Below are positions 53,833-63,958 of a stretch of DNA of 64,000 nucleotides, one piece after another. The translations under genes and the position numbers were made by a program. The stretch is from positions 417 through 64,416 of the forward strand of contig NZ_QRIL01000006.1 of assembly GCF_003471165.1 (NCBI RefSeq), in the 5' to 3' direction. Below the pieces are notes generated by a model, which was given only the letters and a program-made list of their open reading frames with translations, was not told where the DNA came from and ran no database searches. The stretch's first letter is position 1. Each line of letters begins with the position of its first letter. The stretch comes from Ruminococcus sp. AM22-13 (GTDB lineage: Bacteria; Bacillota; Clostridia; Lachnospirales; Lachnospiraceae).

Positions 53833-54477
53833 TTAGTTGGCTACTTTTACCATACTGTGGCGGACTACGAAATCCTTGTAGGTGTAACCCTTCTGGAATT
53901 CTTCTACCACAATATTCTCACCAGCCTCTTCGTCCTCCACATGCATCACTGCGTTGTGGAAGTTCGGATCAAATTCCTTACCAACTGCTTCAATCGGTTT
54001 CACGCCCAGCTCATCTAATGTTGTAATCAGCTGTTTGTAGATCATCTTCATGCCATCTGCAAAAGAATCTCCTTCAGGTGCCTGTGCAAGACCTCTCTCG
54101 AAGTTATCCACAACCGGAAGCATCTTCTCAACAATATCCTTGGCTCCGATGATATACATACTGGATTTCTCTTTCTCCGTTCTCTTACGGAAGTTATCGA
54201 ACTCAGCCATGTTTCGTTTCAGTCTGTCTGTAAGTTCTTCAATCTGCTGTTCAAATTTATCTTTTTCTTTTTTCTTCTTGCCGAAGAAAGAAGTTTTTGA
54301 TTTGCTGTCTTTCTTGTCATCCTGGGAAGCTTCCTCATCTCCATCCTCTACCTGGATTTCCTCTGTTTCTGCTTCGCCGTTCTCTACAACCTCAGGTTCA
54401 TTCTCAACAGTTTCTTCTGTTACCGGAGTCTCTGTTGTCTCTTCTCCCTGAGCTGTGTTCTTTGTTTCTTCTGACAC
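53833..54477 (-). CDS. grpE: Nucleotide exchange factor GrpE
   Basis: A 214-aa protein starting at GTG 54477 with AAGGCGG upstream. Residues 1-60 are a very acidic, disordered extension (TEETVENEPEVVENGEAETE); then a basic stretch FFGKKKKEKDK, the long dimerising helix (QQIEELTDRLKRNMAEFDNF, RKRTEKEKSSM) and the GrpE head: LPVVDNFERGLA, FDPNFHNAVMHVED and VVEEFQKGYTYKDFVVRHSM (VxxxxxxGYxxxxxxxRxxxVxV). It releases ADP from DnaK. It lies between hrcA and dnaK. Confidence 0.97.
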   Translation of the reverse strand: MSEETKNTAQGEETTETPVTEETVENEPEVVENGEAETEEIQVEDGDEEASQDDKKDSKSKTSFFGKKKKEKDKFEQQIEELTDRLKRNMAEFDNFRKRTEKEKSSMYIIGAKDIVEKMLPVVDNFERGLAQAPEGDSFADGMKMIYKQLITTLDELGVKPIEAVGKEFDPNFHNAVMHVEDEEAGENIVVEEFQKGYTYKDFVVRHSMVKVAN

Positions 54478-54494
54478 TCTCTATTACCGCCTTT

Positions 54495-55535
54495 CTAACT
54501 CTCTTTCTTAATCAGTTCGTCCAGCTGGACTTTCAAAGCCTTCAGGCTGTCAACTACATTTGCATAATCCATACGCTTGGGACCGATGATACCGATGGTA
54601 CCATGCATTCCTTCTCCAAGTTCGTAAGTGGCTGTGACCACACTGCAGTCTTTCATGGTCTGCACTGGCATCTCATCACCAATGTACACCTGAATTCCTG
54701 TGTTCTCGGTATCAGACATTCTCTCTTTTACCAGGTCTACCAGATCCTGCTTCTCTTCAAATGCTGAAATCAGCTCACTCGCTTTGCTTGTGTCTGCAAG
54801 CTCCGGATACTTGAAAATGTTGGTTGCTCCTGAAGTATATATCTGCATATCATCTTCGTCTACCTGGATGGTGTCTGCCACTGCATCAAGGACTGTGCCA
54901 ACCACAGAGCCATGTACACCTGCCTGTTCTTTCAGGCGGGCGATCATTCCCAGGTTGATGTCCTGAATGGGCACACCATTTAAGTTGGTGTTAAGAAGAA
55001 GATTTAATTTCAGGATTGTCTGATCGTCCATCTCCTCATCCAGATTGATGATCTGGTTTCGGATGACATTGTTATCACTCACTACTACTGCCACAAGCTG
55101 AAGTGGTGTCACTCGGGAAAGCTGGATGAATTTAATCTTGCTTCCGCTGTACTGTGGAACAGAGATCATTGTTGCATAGTTGGTATTGGAGGCAAGTACC
55201 TTTGCCACCTGTTTCAGCATTTTATCCAGTTTATCGGTTTTCTCTATCATGAGATCCTTGATTTCCTGAACCTCTGATTCCTTTTCTTTCATCAGCTCGT
55301 CTACGTAGAGGCGATAACCTTTATCAGAAGGAATTCTTCCGGCTGAGGTGTGGGGCTGTACGATATATCCCATATCTGTCAGGTCTGACATCTCATTCCG
55401 GATGGTGGCAGAGCTTACATTTAAATCTGCAAACTTGGAAATGGTCCGGGAACCCACCGGTTCGCCTGTTTCCATGTAGGTTTTGATGATGGCTTTTAGT
55501 ATTTTCTTTTTACGATCATCTAATTCCTGATCCAT
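54495..55535 (-). CDS. hrcA: Heat-inducible repressor HrcA
   Basis: A 346-aa repressor that binds CIRCE and is folded by GroEL. The N-terminal winged helix reads LDDRKKKILKAIIKTYMETG, EPVGSRTISKFADLNVSSAT and IRNEMSDLTDMGYIVQPHTS. A GAF-like dimerisation domain follows (GTVLDAVADTIQVDEDDMQI, VYIGDEMP). ATG 55535 follows AAGGAG; an alternative ATG 16 codons upstream lies inside the CIRCE element itself. First gene of hrcA-grpE-dnaK-dnaJ. Confidence 0.96.
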   Translation of the reverse strand: MDQELDDRKKKILKAIIKTYMETGEPVGSRTISKFADLNVSSATIRNEMSDLTDMGYIVQPHTSAGRIPSDKGYRLYVDELMKEKESEVQEIKDLMIEKTDKLDKMLKQVAKVLASNTNYATMISVPQYSGSKIKFIQLSRVTPLQLVAVVVSDNNVIRNQIINLDEEMDDQTILKLNLLLNTNLNGVPIQDINLGMIARLKEQAGVHGSVVGTVLDAVADTIQVDEDDMQIYTSGATNIFKYPELADTSKASELISAFEEKQDLVDLVKERMSDTENTGIQVYIGDEMPVQTMKDCSVVTATYELGEGMHGTIGIIGPKRMDYANVVDSLKALKVQLDELIKKES

Positions 55536-55572
55536 GAAGTTCCACTCCTTTACTGCCTTTGTTTTTGGTTTG

Positions 55573-55599
55573 TTAGCACTCATGTTTTAGGAGTGCTAA
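55573..55599 (-). promoter_or_regulatory. CIRCE operator
   Basis: TTAGCACTC (55573-55581), 9-bp spacer, GAGTGCTAA (55591-55599): a perfect match to the CIRCE inverted repeat bound by HrcA. Confidence 0.98.
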
Positions 55600-55613
55600 C
55601 ACCTTATGCTCAT

Positions 55614-55642
55614 AAGATAGCACTCTTGATTTGGTTTGTCAA
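55614..55642 (-). promoter_or_regulatory. hrcA operon promoter
   Basis: Minus strand: TTGACA (55642-55637), 17-bp spacer, TATCTT (55619-55614). The spacer contains GAGTGCTAT (complement of TAGCACTC at 55618-55625), an extra half-CIRCE within the promoter. Confidence 0.85.
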
Positions 55643-55712
55643 TATTATTTTGTGAATTTTTTGTTATTTTATGAACAATGGGAATTATTAAGATTATGTT
55701 ATAGAAAGGGAC

Positions 55713-55839
55713 GCGGGGAGAAAGTATTGATATTGTGTGCGGTTTCGGACGCTAAGAGATACTAAGTCTGCAGAAATCTGCGGACTAAATATCTCTAAGC
55801 ATCCTGCAAATGCACACAATATCAATACTTTCTCCCCGC
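55713..55839. repeat. 127-bp nested palindrome
   Basis: Outer arms of 28 nt (55713-55740 and 55812-55839) are perfectly complementary. Between them, a second pair of 24-nt arms (55751-55774 and 55777-55800) matches at 20 of 24 positions plus one wobble, with a 2-nt turn. Short unpaired segments (10 and 11 nt) separate the two stems. No T tract follows on either strand. It lies between uvrB and the hrcA promoter; function unknown. Confidence 0.9.
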
Positions 55840-55915
55840 TGGCTATTCAGGACGATCATATAGGCGGGGCTCTCTCCTGGGAGGCGAATCGCCTCTTCTA
55901 AAACTCGGTGTAGAA

Positions 55916-57904
55916 TTATTTGTCTAAAGTATCCAGATTCTTTTTCAGGTCGATCATTTTATCGCGGAGTTCGGCGGCCTGTTCGAAGTTGAGGTCTGCG
56001 GCTGCGGCGCGCATTTGTTTTTCTACCTGGGCAATGAGTTTGGTGAGTTCTTTGCGGGTCATGGACTCTGGGTCTTTCTGGAGTCGGACCTCGGTTTCGG
56101 CTACTGCTTTGGATACGGCGATGAGGTCGCGGACTGCTTTTTTGATGGTGGTGGGAGTGATTCCATGTTCTTTGTTGTAGGCTTCCTGGATGGTGCGACG
56201 GCGGTTGGTTTCGGTGATGGCTTTGTGCATGGAATCGGTCATGTTGTCTGCGTACATGATCACGTGGCCTTCGCTGTTTCGAGCAGCTCGTCCGATGGTC
56301 TGGATGAGGGAGGTTTCGGAACGGAGAAAGCCTTCTTTGTCTGCATCCAGGATTGCTACCAGGGTGATTTCCGGGATGTCCAGGCCTTCCCTGAGGAGGT
56401 TGATTCCTACCAGTACATCAAAGACATCCAGACGCATATCGCGGATGATGCGGGCACGCTCTAAGGTATCGATATCGGAATGAAGATAGCGGACCCGGAT
56501 TCCTACTTCTTTCATATATTCTGTCAGGTCTTCTGCCATTCGTTTGGTGAGGGTGGTGATCAGGATTTTGTGTTTCTTTGACACTTCTTTGTTTACTTCA
56601 CCTATCAAGTCGTCAATCTGTCCTTCAATGGGACGGACTTCTACTTTCGGATCCAGAAGTCCGGTTGGACGGATGATCTGTTCTGCACGGAGGAGTTCAT
56701 GATCATACTCATATTGTCCCGGGGTGGCAGATACAAACATGACCTGATCCAGTTTTGATTCGAATTCTTCGAAGCTTAAGGGACGGTTATCCTTGGCTGA
56801 AGGAAGTCGAAAGCCGTAGTCTACCAGCGTCTGCTTACGGCTCTGGTCACCGGCGTACATTCCTCCTACCTGAGGTACTGTGATATGAGATTCATCTATA
56901 ATAAGTAAGAAGTCATCTCCAAAATAGTCCAGCAGCGTGTATGGCGGCTGTCCGGGCTTTAATCCTGACAGATGTCTGGAATAATTTTCAATTCCTGAAC
57001 AGAATCCTGTTTCTTTCATCATTTCAATGTCAAAATTGGTGCGTTCTGAGATTCGCTGAGCTTCCAGAAGTTTGTCTTCGCTTTTGAAATACTCTACGCG
57101 TTCTTTTAATTCTTCTTCTATTGCTACCGCTGCTCTCTGGATCTGTTCTGCAGGCACTACATAGTGGGATGCAGGGAAGATGCTGATATGAGAACGCTGG
57201 CATTTGATTTCTCCTGTCAGTACATCAATTTCTGAAATACGGTCGATCTCATCTCCGAAAAATTCTACTCTCACGGCTGTGTCGGAGCTGTTGGCAGGAA
57301 AAATTTCCAGAGTATCTCCGCGGACACGGAAGGTGCTTCGGTGGAAGTCCATCTCATTTCTGGTATACTGAATGTCGATCAGCTCCCGGATTACCTCATC
57401 CCGGTCTTTGGTCATACCTGGACGCAGGGAGATCATCATGTCAAAGAATTCCTGAGGGGATCCCAGTCCGTAGATACAGGAAACGGAGGAAATGACCACT
57501 ACATCTTTCCGTTCTGACATTGCGGCTGTGGCAGAGAGACGGAGTTTGTCAATTTCGTCATTGATGGAGGAGTCTTTAGCGATATAGGTGTCTGAAGACG
57601 GGACATAGGCCTCCGGCTGATAGTAATCATAATAGGAAACAAAATATTCCACCGCATTCTCCGGGAAAAATTCCTTCATCTCTCCGTAAAGCTGTGCCGC
57701 GAGAGTTTTGTTGTGGGCAAGGATAAGGGTTGGTTTATTAAGCCGGGCGATAACGTTCGCCATAGTGAAGGTCTTGCCGGAGCCTGTGACACCCAGTAAA
57801 GTCTCGAACTGGTTGCCTTCTTTAAAACCTTCGACCAGTTTCTCGATTGCCTGAGGCTGGTCACCGGTGGGTTTGTATTCGGAGTGCAATTTAAAATGAT
57901 CCAT
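55916..57904 (-). CDS. uvrB: Excinuclease ABC subunit UvrB
   Basis: A 662-aa helicase-like damage-verification subunit of nucleotide excision repair. Walker [21 protein letters not shown], the beta-hairpin region [20 protein letters not shown] that probes DNA, DEAD-like motif [23 protein letters not shown], motif [23 protein letters not shown] and QTIGRAARN are all present. The C-terminal UVR domain ([20 protein letters not shown], then [14 protein letters not shown]) recruits UvrC. Complete at the family length. uvrA does not follow, so it is separated from its usual partner. Confidence 0.97.
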   Translation of the reverse strand: MDHFKLHSEYKPTGDQPQAIEKLVEGFKEGNQFETLLGVTGSGKTFTMANVIARLNKPTLILAHNKTLAAQLYGEMKEFFPENAVEYFVSYYDYYQPEAYVPSSDTYIAKDSSINDEIDKLRLSATAAMSERKDVVVISSVSCIYGLGSPQEFFDMMISLRPGMTKDRDEVIRELIDIQYTRNEMDFHRSTFRVRGDTLEIFPANSSDTAVRVEFFGDEIDRISEIDVLTGEIKCQRSHISIFPASHYVVPAEQIQRAAVAIEEELKERVEYFKSEDKLLEAQRISERTNFDIEMMKETGFCSGIENYSRHLSGLKPGQPPYTLLDYFGDDFLLIIDESHITVPQVGGMYAGDQSRKQTLVDYGFRLPSAKDNRPLSFEEFESKLDQVMFVSATPGQYEYDHELLRAEQIIRPTGLLDPKVEVRPIEGQIDDLIGEVNKEVSKKHKILITTLTKRMAEDLTEYMKEVGIRVRYLHSDIDTLERARIIRDMRLDVFDVLVGINLLREGLDIPEITLVAILDADKEGFLRSETSLIQTIGRAARNSEGHVIMYADNMTDSMHKAITETNRRRTIQEAYNKEHGITPTTIKKAVRDLIAVSKAVAETEVRLQKDPESMTRKELTKLIAQVEKQMRAAAADLNFEQAAELRDKMIDLKKNLDTLDK

Positions 57905-58211
57905 AATATTCTCCTGTTTTAATCAAATTTCGCTTATCAAAAATTGAGATATGTTTTAGTATGGTTATGTTTTCAGTATATCATCCCATATAAAAAAAGT
58001 ACAGAACAAACGAATACCTGTTCTGCACTTTAGAACGTGTCGCTACTGTTCACACGCTACTATTCCGCGAGGTGTTTTTTGTGAGCGAAGGTCACAGAAA
58101 AACCGAGACATGCCGCGCGAGTTTATGCGAATAGCATAAATTCTGTGCATCGCGAAGCATGTTACTGGGCACGGAGTGAACAGTAACAACGTGTCTGAAG
58201 TATACTTTATG
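57905..58211. other. Intergenic region with repeat R1
   Basis: A 307-bp gap between the hybrid kinase stop and uvrB start. Repeat R1 (58043-58187) fills almost half of it; a short inverted pair ACAGAACA...TGTTCTGCACTTT-like (about 58000-58030) may be the terminator of the kinase gene's neighbour. No ORF. Confidence 0.4.
58043..58187 (-). repeat. Intergenic repeat R1, variant A, copy 2
   Basis: 145 bp; its reverse complement matches 24404-24548 at about 90 percent, including both stem-loops (AATTTATGC-TATTC-GCATAAA and TTTCTGTGA...TCACAAAAAA) and the end blocks GTTACTGTTCACTCCG and GTGAACAGTA. Confidence 0.85.
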
Positions 58212-61082
58212 CTATTGTTCACTCTGGCTGCCTAAAACCGAACAAATAGTCTTCTCAACTTTTTCTGCATCAACAGGTTTTGCAATATGTCCGTTCATTC
58301 CTTTTGCCAGTGCCTTTTTTCTGTCTTCTTCGAAGGCATTGGCTGTCATGGCAATGATTGGAATATTTGCTTTGTTCTTATCTGACAGTCCACGGATCAT
58401 CTCAGTTGCCCTGTAGCCATCCATGTTCGGCATCTGGATATCCATAAGAATCAGGTCATAGGTGCCTGCCGGAGACTGCTCGATTCTGTGGACACACTGA
58501 ATGCCATCTTCCACTCTGTCAATTACCAGTCCCTCTGTCATCAGAATTTCCATTGCAATCTCTGCATTCAGATCATTATCCTCTGCAAGCAGCACATGTT
58601 TTCCTTTAAGGATTTCTCTTGAAGCATCTGTTGTTTTCTCTGATTTTTTCTCATAACACCCTGCATCTGCAATCCTGTGCTGAAGTATAACAGTAAACCG
58701 ACTTCCTTTTCCGGATTCACTTTCTACTTTGATGGTTCCGCCCATCATATCAACCAGATTTTTCACGATAGACATTCCCAGTCCGGTTCCACCTATTTTT
58801 CCGGCTGTTGTATTCCGTTCCCGGCTGAAGGACTCGAAGATAATTGGGAGATATTCTTTGCTCATGCCAATGCCTGTATCCGTAACTTCTGTTTTAATCC
58901 TTACATATCCTTCTTCGCTGCACGGAAGTTCTGTGGTTGTCAGAGATACTGTACCACCATCCGGTGTATATTTAATCGCATTGCTGACAAGATTAATCAT
59001 AATTTCTCTTATCTTGGTGCCATCACAGATAATATACTGGTGTACCACATTATCCTCATGCAAAAAAGTAATCCCCTTCTGCTGTGCTTCCTCTCCGAAA
59101 ACATCATAAAATTCTCTCAGCATACTGCTTATTTTTACATAATCCTCGCTCAGCTCTACCTTTCCGCTCTCGATCCGCGCCATATCAAGCACATTGTTAA
59201 TGATCGACAAAAGCAGATTTCCTGACTGCTCTATCTTTTCCTGATAATCCAGAAGTTTGGGATCTGTCAGTCTCTTTCCAAGCATCTGGTTATATCCCAG
59301 GATCACATTCATAGGTGTACGGATATCATGAGACATATTATTCAGGAAATTGGTCTTTGCCAGGTTCGCACTCTCTGCCTTTTCCACAGCAATCTGCAGC
59401 TTTTTGTTCAGTTGTTGTGTTTCATCTGCCGCCTGTTTTGCAACAGTCTCAGCCTGACGCGCCTTTTGCAGCAAGCCCAGGATTGATATCAGAATCAGCA
59501 TAATAACCACTGCACTGCACAGTAAAACTACAGCCAGATTATCCTTTACAAATTTTGCCAGAGTAACCTTCCCCGGTGTACTCTCATACATGGCGATGGC
59601 ACTTGTAAGCATGTTGGAGGGCATGGCTTTAATCGTCTTATTCAGTATGGACAGCAGGTAATGGTTGCCGCTTTTTACTGCAAAAGCAGACTTCTCAGGG
59701 TTTGAAAGAGGCAGACTGTATAAATTGTATTTTTCACTGTAATCCGATGCAGAAGCAACTCCTGTGACAAATCCGTCTGCATGCTTCTTTATCACAAGAT
59801 TTGCCGCATCATCCACAGAATCGCACTCTACGATTTCCCACTGAGGATAGTAATATTCAATATGCTTTTCCAACGGCAGATCATCCTTTGGAACTGCAAT
59901 ACGGTTTGATTCATTCTCATTAAAAGATGTCTTATTGGTGACAGCCATCAGGTTATAGGTCCAGGCTGTATTGGTAAAAGCGAAATGGTATTCCTCTGCT
60001 GTGTCCAGATTCTGACTGAAATGAAAGATCATATCAATTTCATCCGATTGCAGGGCTTTCGTCTCCTCCTCGTAGCTGTTATATTCTGTCAGTTCAAAGT
60101 CCAGCTTCTGGTTTCCCAGACAGCCTGTTGCATATTGAATATAATCAGTCATTGCACCGCTGAATCTGCCCTCCGGCATCTCTATGGTACTGATTCCTGC
60201 ATCGTCTTTCAGAAATCCGATGCGGATCGCCCCATGCTCTTTCAGCCATTTTTTCTCCTCACCGGAAAGAATCGGTGTATAATCCAGGGAAAAATACTGC
60301 TTATATAAATCTGCCAGATAAAATGGATTATCATCCTCCAGTCTGCGCATAGCATTATCCAGTTCTTCTTTGATCTCCGGATGATCCTTGTTGATTGCAT
60401 AATAGATACCTGATTTTCCCACATTTACAACTGTGGAAATCCCCTGCGCAGCCCACAAAGACTCCTCCAGGGAAACAAAGGCATCGATTTCATGATCTGC
60501 CAGCTTTCTGTTCACATCATCATTATTGGCTATATTCACATGCGTTGTTTTCAGATCATATTTCTGCTCCCATTCTGTGAGCATAACCTCCGGCTGGGTT
60601 CCTCTCAGCACACCGATCCGTTTTCCATTCAGCGTCTGGAAATTGTAAACTGAAATATCCGTATCCGAAAGATCTGCATACAGATAATATTTCTCCTCGC
60701 CCATAGGTTCATCGGAAAACAGCATCTGCTTTGCACGTTCCTCTGTGTAGGAAATATCACCCATAATATCAAATTCACCGTTTATAAGCTTTTCAAAACA
60801 GTTGGACCAATCACAGGTGACATACTCAAACTTCCATCCTGTATAGCCGGACAGAGTTTCCAGAAGCTCATATCCATAGCCCTTCCTTGCACCTTTCTCA
60901 TTGACATAATTAAAAGTGTCCTCGAAGGAACCTACGCGGACAACTCTTTCCGGGGTTTCTTCCTCCGCAGCTTTTGCTGTGACGGGTGTCACACACAGGA
61001 TGCAGGTCAGAATCAGGCTTAGTATCATGCATATGCATACAATCTTTTTTCCTGTTCTGGTCATTGATTCTTTTTCTTTCAT
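58212..61082 (-). CDS. BvgS-type hybrid sensor histidine kinase 1
   Basis: A 956-aa membrane kinase. Signal/anchor at about 10-38; two tandem extracytoplasmic SBP_bac_3 domains (about 45-270 starting VVRVGSFEDTFNYVNEKGAR, and 285-510 starting GAIRIGFLKDDAGIS); one transmembrane helix at about 523-547 (LAVVLLCSAVVIMLILISIL); coiled-coil linker; HisKA with His in FLNNMSHDIRTPMNVILGYN; HATPase with NLVSNAIKYTPDGG, DTGIGMSKEY and GTGLGMSIVKNLVDMMGG; and a C-terminal receiver with Asp in LILMDIQMPNMDG. It should sense a small solute through the SBP domains. No HPt domain follows, so phosphotransfer must use a separate HPt or the receiver is modulatory. Confidence 0.93.
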   Translation of the reverse strand: MKEKESMTRTGKKIVCICMILSLILTCILCVTPVTAKAAEEETPERVVRVGSFEDTFNYVNEKGARKGYGYELLETLSGYTGWKFEYVTCDWSNCFEKLINGEFDIMGDISYTEERAKQMLFSDEPMGEEKYYLYADLSDTDISVYNFQTLNGKRIGVLRGTQPEVMLTEWEQKYDLKTTHVNIANNDDVNRKLADHEIDAFVSLEESLWAAQGISTVVNVGKSGIYYAINKDHPEIKEELDNAMRRLEDDNPFYLADLYKQYFSLDYTPILSGEEKKWLKEHGAIRIGFLKDDAGISTIEMPEGRFSGAMTDYIQYATGCLGNQKLDFELTEYNSYEEETKALQSDEIDMIFHFSQNLDTAEEYHFAFTNTAWTYNLMAVTNKTSFNENESNRIAVPKDDLPLEKHIEYYYPQWEIVECDSVDDAANLVIKKHADGFVTGVASASDYSEKYNLYSLPLSNPEKSAFAVKSGNHYLLSILNKTIKAMPSNMLTSAIAMYESTPGKVTLAKFVKDNLAVVLLCSAVVIMLILISILGLLQKARQAETVAKQAADETQQLNKKLQIAVEKAESANLAKTNFLNNMSHDIRTPMNVILGYNQMLGKRLTDPKLLDYQEKIEQSGNLLLSIINNVLDMARIESGKVELSEDYVKISSMLREFYDVFGEEAQQKGITFLHEDNVVHQYIICDGTKIREIMINLVSNAIKYTPDGGTVSLTTTELPCSEEGYVRIKTEVTDTGIGMSKEYLPIIFESFSRERNTTAGKIGGTGLGMSIVKNLVDMMGGTIKVESESGKGSRFTVILQHRIADAGCYEKKSEKTTDASREILKGKHVLLAEDNDLNAEIAMEILMTEGLVIDRVEDGIQCVHRIEQSPAGTYDLILMDIQMPNMDGYRATEMIRGLSDKNKANIPIIAMTANAFEEDRKKALAKGMNGHIAKPVDAEKVEKTICSVLGSQSEQ

Positions 61083-61186
61083 TTAATTTCTATATTCCCT
61101 TCCCAGTCTGTCGATGTATCAGAATATGTTTCAAAAATGCTTTCCTCAAAAAATGATTTTTCAGACACGCTCTGAGATAATGAACA

Positions 61187-63958
61187 TTATTGCTTAAAAG
61201 TATTCTGCAGAATCTTTCTCATCTTTTCAATATCCACAGGTTTCGCAATATGTCCGTTCATTCCTTTTGCCAGTGCTTTCTTTCTGTCTTCCTCAAAGGC
61301 ATTGGCAGTCATGGCAATGATTGGAATATTTGCTTTGCTCTTATCTGACAAGCCTCGGATTACCTCCGTTGCTTTATACCCATCCATGTTCGGCATCTGG
61401 ATGTCCATAAGGATCAGATCATAGGTTCCTGCCGGTTTCTGTTCTATCCTTGACACGCATTGAACTCCATCCTCAACACGGTCAACCATAAGTCCCATAT
61501 CCTCCAGGATAAACTCTGCGATTTCCGCATTCAGATCATTATCCTCTGCAAGCAAAATATGTTTTCCGCTTATTCTATCTGTTTCATCCATATCTATAGA
61601 TTTTTCCGTATCCTGTTCATAATAACTCTTATCAGCAATCCTGTATTCCAGAGTAACTGTAAATTTACTTCCTTCCCCCAGCTTACTTTCTGCTTCAATA
61701 GTTCCGTACATCATATCAATATATTTCTTTATGATCGGCATTCCCAGACCTGTCCCCGCAACCTTTCCGGCCGTTGTATTTCGTTCCCTGGCAAAAGCCT
61801 CAAAGAGAGATGGAAGGAATTCTTCGCTCATTCCGATACCTGTATCAATTACCTGAGTCCGTATCCGCATATAGTCTTTCCTGTCACAGTCAAGTTCTGT
61901 GATCTTTATGGTAATCCTTCCCCCTGAAGCTGTATATTTTACCGCATTGCTGATCAGATTGAGGAAAATTTCCCTGTTCTTTGTCTCATCGCAGATTACG
62001 TGCTCATGCTGCACATCGTATTCCATCTCAAGGTGAATACCTTTTTTCTCCGCTTCTGCCTGGAAAATTTTGTAAATTCCCTGATAAATATCTCTGATCT
62101 TCACATAATCCTCATCCAGTTCCACCTTACCGCTTTCAATCCGTGCCATGTCCAGCACATTGTTGATAATAGACAGCAGCAGATTTCCGGACTGTTCCAT
62201 CTTCTCCTGATAGTCCAGAAGCTTGGGATCTGTCAGTTCCCTTTTTATCAGCTCACTGTATCCCAGCAGGGCATTCATGGGTGTCCGGATATCATGAGAC
62301 ATATTGAAAAGGAAATCTGATTTGGCGGCATTAGCCTTTTCTGCCTGAATCTGGGCTTTTCTTGCTTTCACCATCAGGTAAACTATAATCATTATAATAA
62401 CCAGAACCGTACTTACAAAACCAATAGAAACTGCTCGCAGGTTATCCTTTATGTATTCTGCCAGAGTGACCTTTCCCGGTTCGTTTTCATATACGCAAAA
62501 CTGACTGGAAAGCCTGGAAGCAGGCAGAGTCTGAATGGTTTTGTTCAGGATATTCATTAATGTTGTATTGTCCCTGGTGACTGCAAAGCAGGAATTCCCG
62601 GATTTCGTAAGAAAAATACTGCGCATTTTGCTGTCTGCCATTGTCTTTAATGACTGTCCTGCCTTCACAACAAAACAGTCTGCTTCACCGCTGTGAACTG
62701 CCTTCTCAACCTCATCGGATGAGTCATATTCCTTTATTTTCCAGAAAGGATAGTTAAAAGAAATATACCACTTTCCCAGCAGGTTATTCCTTCTCACTGC
62801 TACTGTATTCTCTTTATTTTCATCAAACTTTTTAACACCTGTGAGTACTGCAACATTGACTTCAAAAACAGTATTTGACAATATAACATCGTTTTGCTCA
62901 GCTTCATATGGATTCTGATTCATATGAAAAATCATATCAATCCTGCTATCCTTTAATGCCTGTAGCTCTTCCTCCTGGGAATCAAAGCCTGTCAACTGAA
63001 ATTCTATGTTTTTTTCTCCCAGACAGCCAGAAGCCAGACTAATATAATCGTTAATAATTCCTACCGGTTTCTCTGACTCCGTACCCACAAGGCTGACACC
63101 CACATCATTTTTCAGATATCCAATCCTGACCGCCCCATGCTGTTCCAGCCAGTTCTGCTCCTCATCCGTAAGAGTTTCAAGAGAATTTGCGGAGAGATAC
63201 CTCTTATAAAGATCGTCTGTATAAAAAGGATTCTCCCTCTCAATCTTCTGCATTGCCTGATCCAGCTCCTCTTTCAGATCCGGGCGTTTTTTGCTGACTG
63301 CAAAATAGTTATAGGAGCCGCCGATCAGAAGAGCTGGTGAAATGTTATCTCTTTCCCACTGTGGAGATTCATTCAAAACAAACCCATCAATTTCATGATT
63401 TTTCAATTTCTGACGGACATCGTCTACATCGATAATATCAACCTGCTGCATGTTTACTCCATGGCTTTTTTCCCACTCATGAAACATTTCGGCAGAAAGT
63501 GTATCCGGCATCATCCCGATCCTCTTCTCATTTAATGTAGTCAGATTTGAAACAGAGATGTCTGTATTGGATGGATTCACATACAGATAATATCTATCCT
63601 CTCCCATAGGCAACGCTGAAAAAAGCATGGAAGTGGAGCGTTCCTCTGCATAGGAGATACCTCCCAGCAGATCGATCTGTCCTTTTTTCAGCATGCTCAT
63701 CAGTTCTGCCCAGCTTCCATCCACATATTCATATTTCCAACCGGTATGCGCAGCTACTGCCTGTTGGTATTCGTAGCTGTAGCCTCTCCTCTGACCGTCT
63801 GATCCTGTGGTATTATAGATTCCTTCATACCAGCCTACTCTGACAACCTTAGATCTGTCCTCCTGTGCTGATACAGAAACAGGAAGTAATATCACACATA
63901 AAATAAGACATAATAAAATGCAACCATGCCCTTGTACATTTATTTTGAACTTTTTCAT
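61187..63958 (-). CDS. BvgS-type hybrid sensor histidine kinase 2
   Basis: A 923-aa paralogue of the kinase at 58212 with the same layout: signal peptide (LCLILCVILLPVSVSA), two SBP_bac_3 domains (starting VVRVGWYEGIYNTTGSDGQR and GAVRIGYLKNDVGVS), a transmembrane helix (VSIGFVSTVLVIIMIIVYLM), HisKA (FLFNMSHDIRTPMNALLGYS), HATPase (NLISNAVKYTASGG, DTGIGMSEEF, GTGLGMPIIKKYIDMMYG) and receiver (LILMDIQMPNMDG). The sensor halves are clearly diverged, while the receiver halves are nearly identical over about 60 residues. ATG 63958 follows AAGGATAACAGG. The two genes are 104 bp apart in tandem, likely by duplication with change of ligand. Confidence 0.93.
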   Translation of the reverse strand: MKKFKINVQGHGCILLCLILCVILLPVSVSAQEDRSKVVRVGWYEGIYNTTGSDGQRRGYSYEYQQAVAAHTGWKYEYVDGSWAELMSMLKKGQIDLLGGISYAEERSTSMLFSALPMGEDRYYLYVNPSNTDISVSNLTTLNEKRIGMMPDTLSAEMFHEWEKSHGVNMQQVDIIDVDDVRQKLKNHEIDGFVLNESPQWERDNISPALLIGGSYNYFAVSKKRPDLKEELDQAMQKIERENPFYTDDLYKRYLSANSLETLTDEEQNWLEQHGAVRIGYLKNDVGVSLVGTESEKPVGIINDYISLASGCLGEKNIEFQLTGFDSQEEELQALKDSRIDMIFHMNQNPYEAEQNDVILSNTVFEVNVAVLTGVKKFDENKENTVAVRRNNLLGKWYISFNYPFWKIKEYDSSDEVEKAVHSGEADCFVVKAGQSLKTMADSKMRSIFLTKSGNSCFAVTRDNTTLMNILNKTIQTLPASRLSSQFCVYENEPGKVTLAEYIKDNLRAVSIGFVSTVLVIIMIIVYLMVKARKAQIQAEKANAAKSDFLFNMSHDIRTPMNALLGYSELIKRELTDPKLLDYQEKMEQSGNLLLSIINNVLDMARIESGKVELDEDYVKIRDIYQGIYKIFQAEAEKKGIHLEMEYDVQHEHVICDETKNREIFLNLISNAVKYTASGGRITIKITELDCDRKDYMRIRTQVIDTGIGMSEEFLPSLFEAFARERNTTAGKVAGTGLGMPIIKKYIDMMYGTIEAESKLGEGSKFTVTLEYRIADKSYYEQDTEKSIDMDETDRISGKHILLAEDNDLNAEIAEFILEDMGLMVDRVEDGVQCVSRIEQKPAGTYDLILMDIQMPNMDGYKATEVIRGLSDKSKANIPIIAMTANAFEEDRKKALAKGMNGHIAKPVDIEKMRKILQNTFKQ

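Larger units (their letters stand above)
55536..55915. other. hrcA regulatory region and structured intergenic DNA
   Basis: This 380-bp stretch holds the hrcA promoter, CIRCE (55573-55599), a second half-CIRCE word, and the 127-bp nested palindrome at 55713-55839. A further short hairpin GAGGCGA-at-TCGCCTC (about 55881-55896) lies close to the uvrB stop and may act in uvrB termination. Confidence 0.7.
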
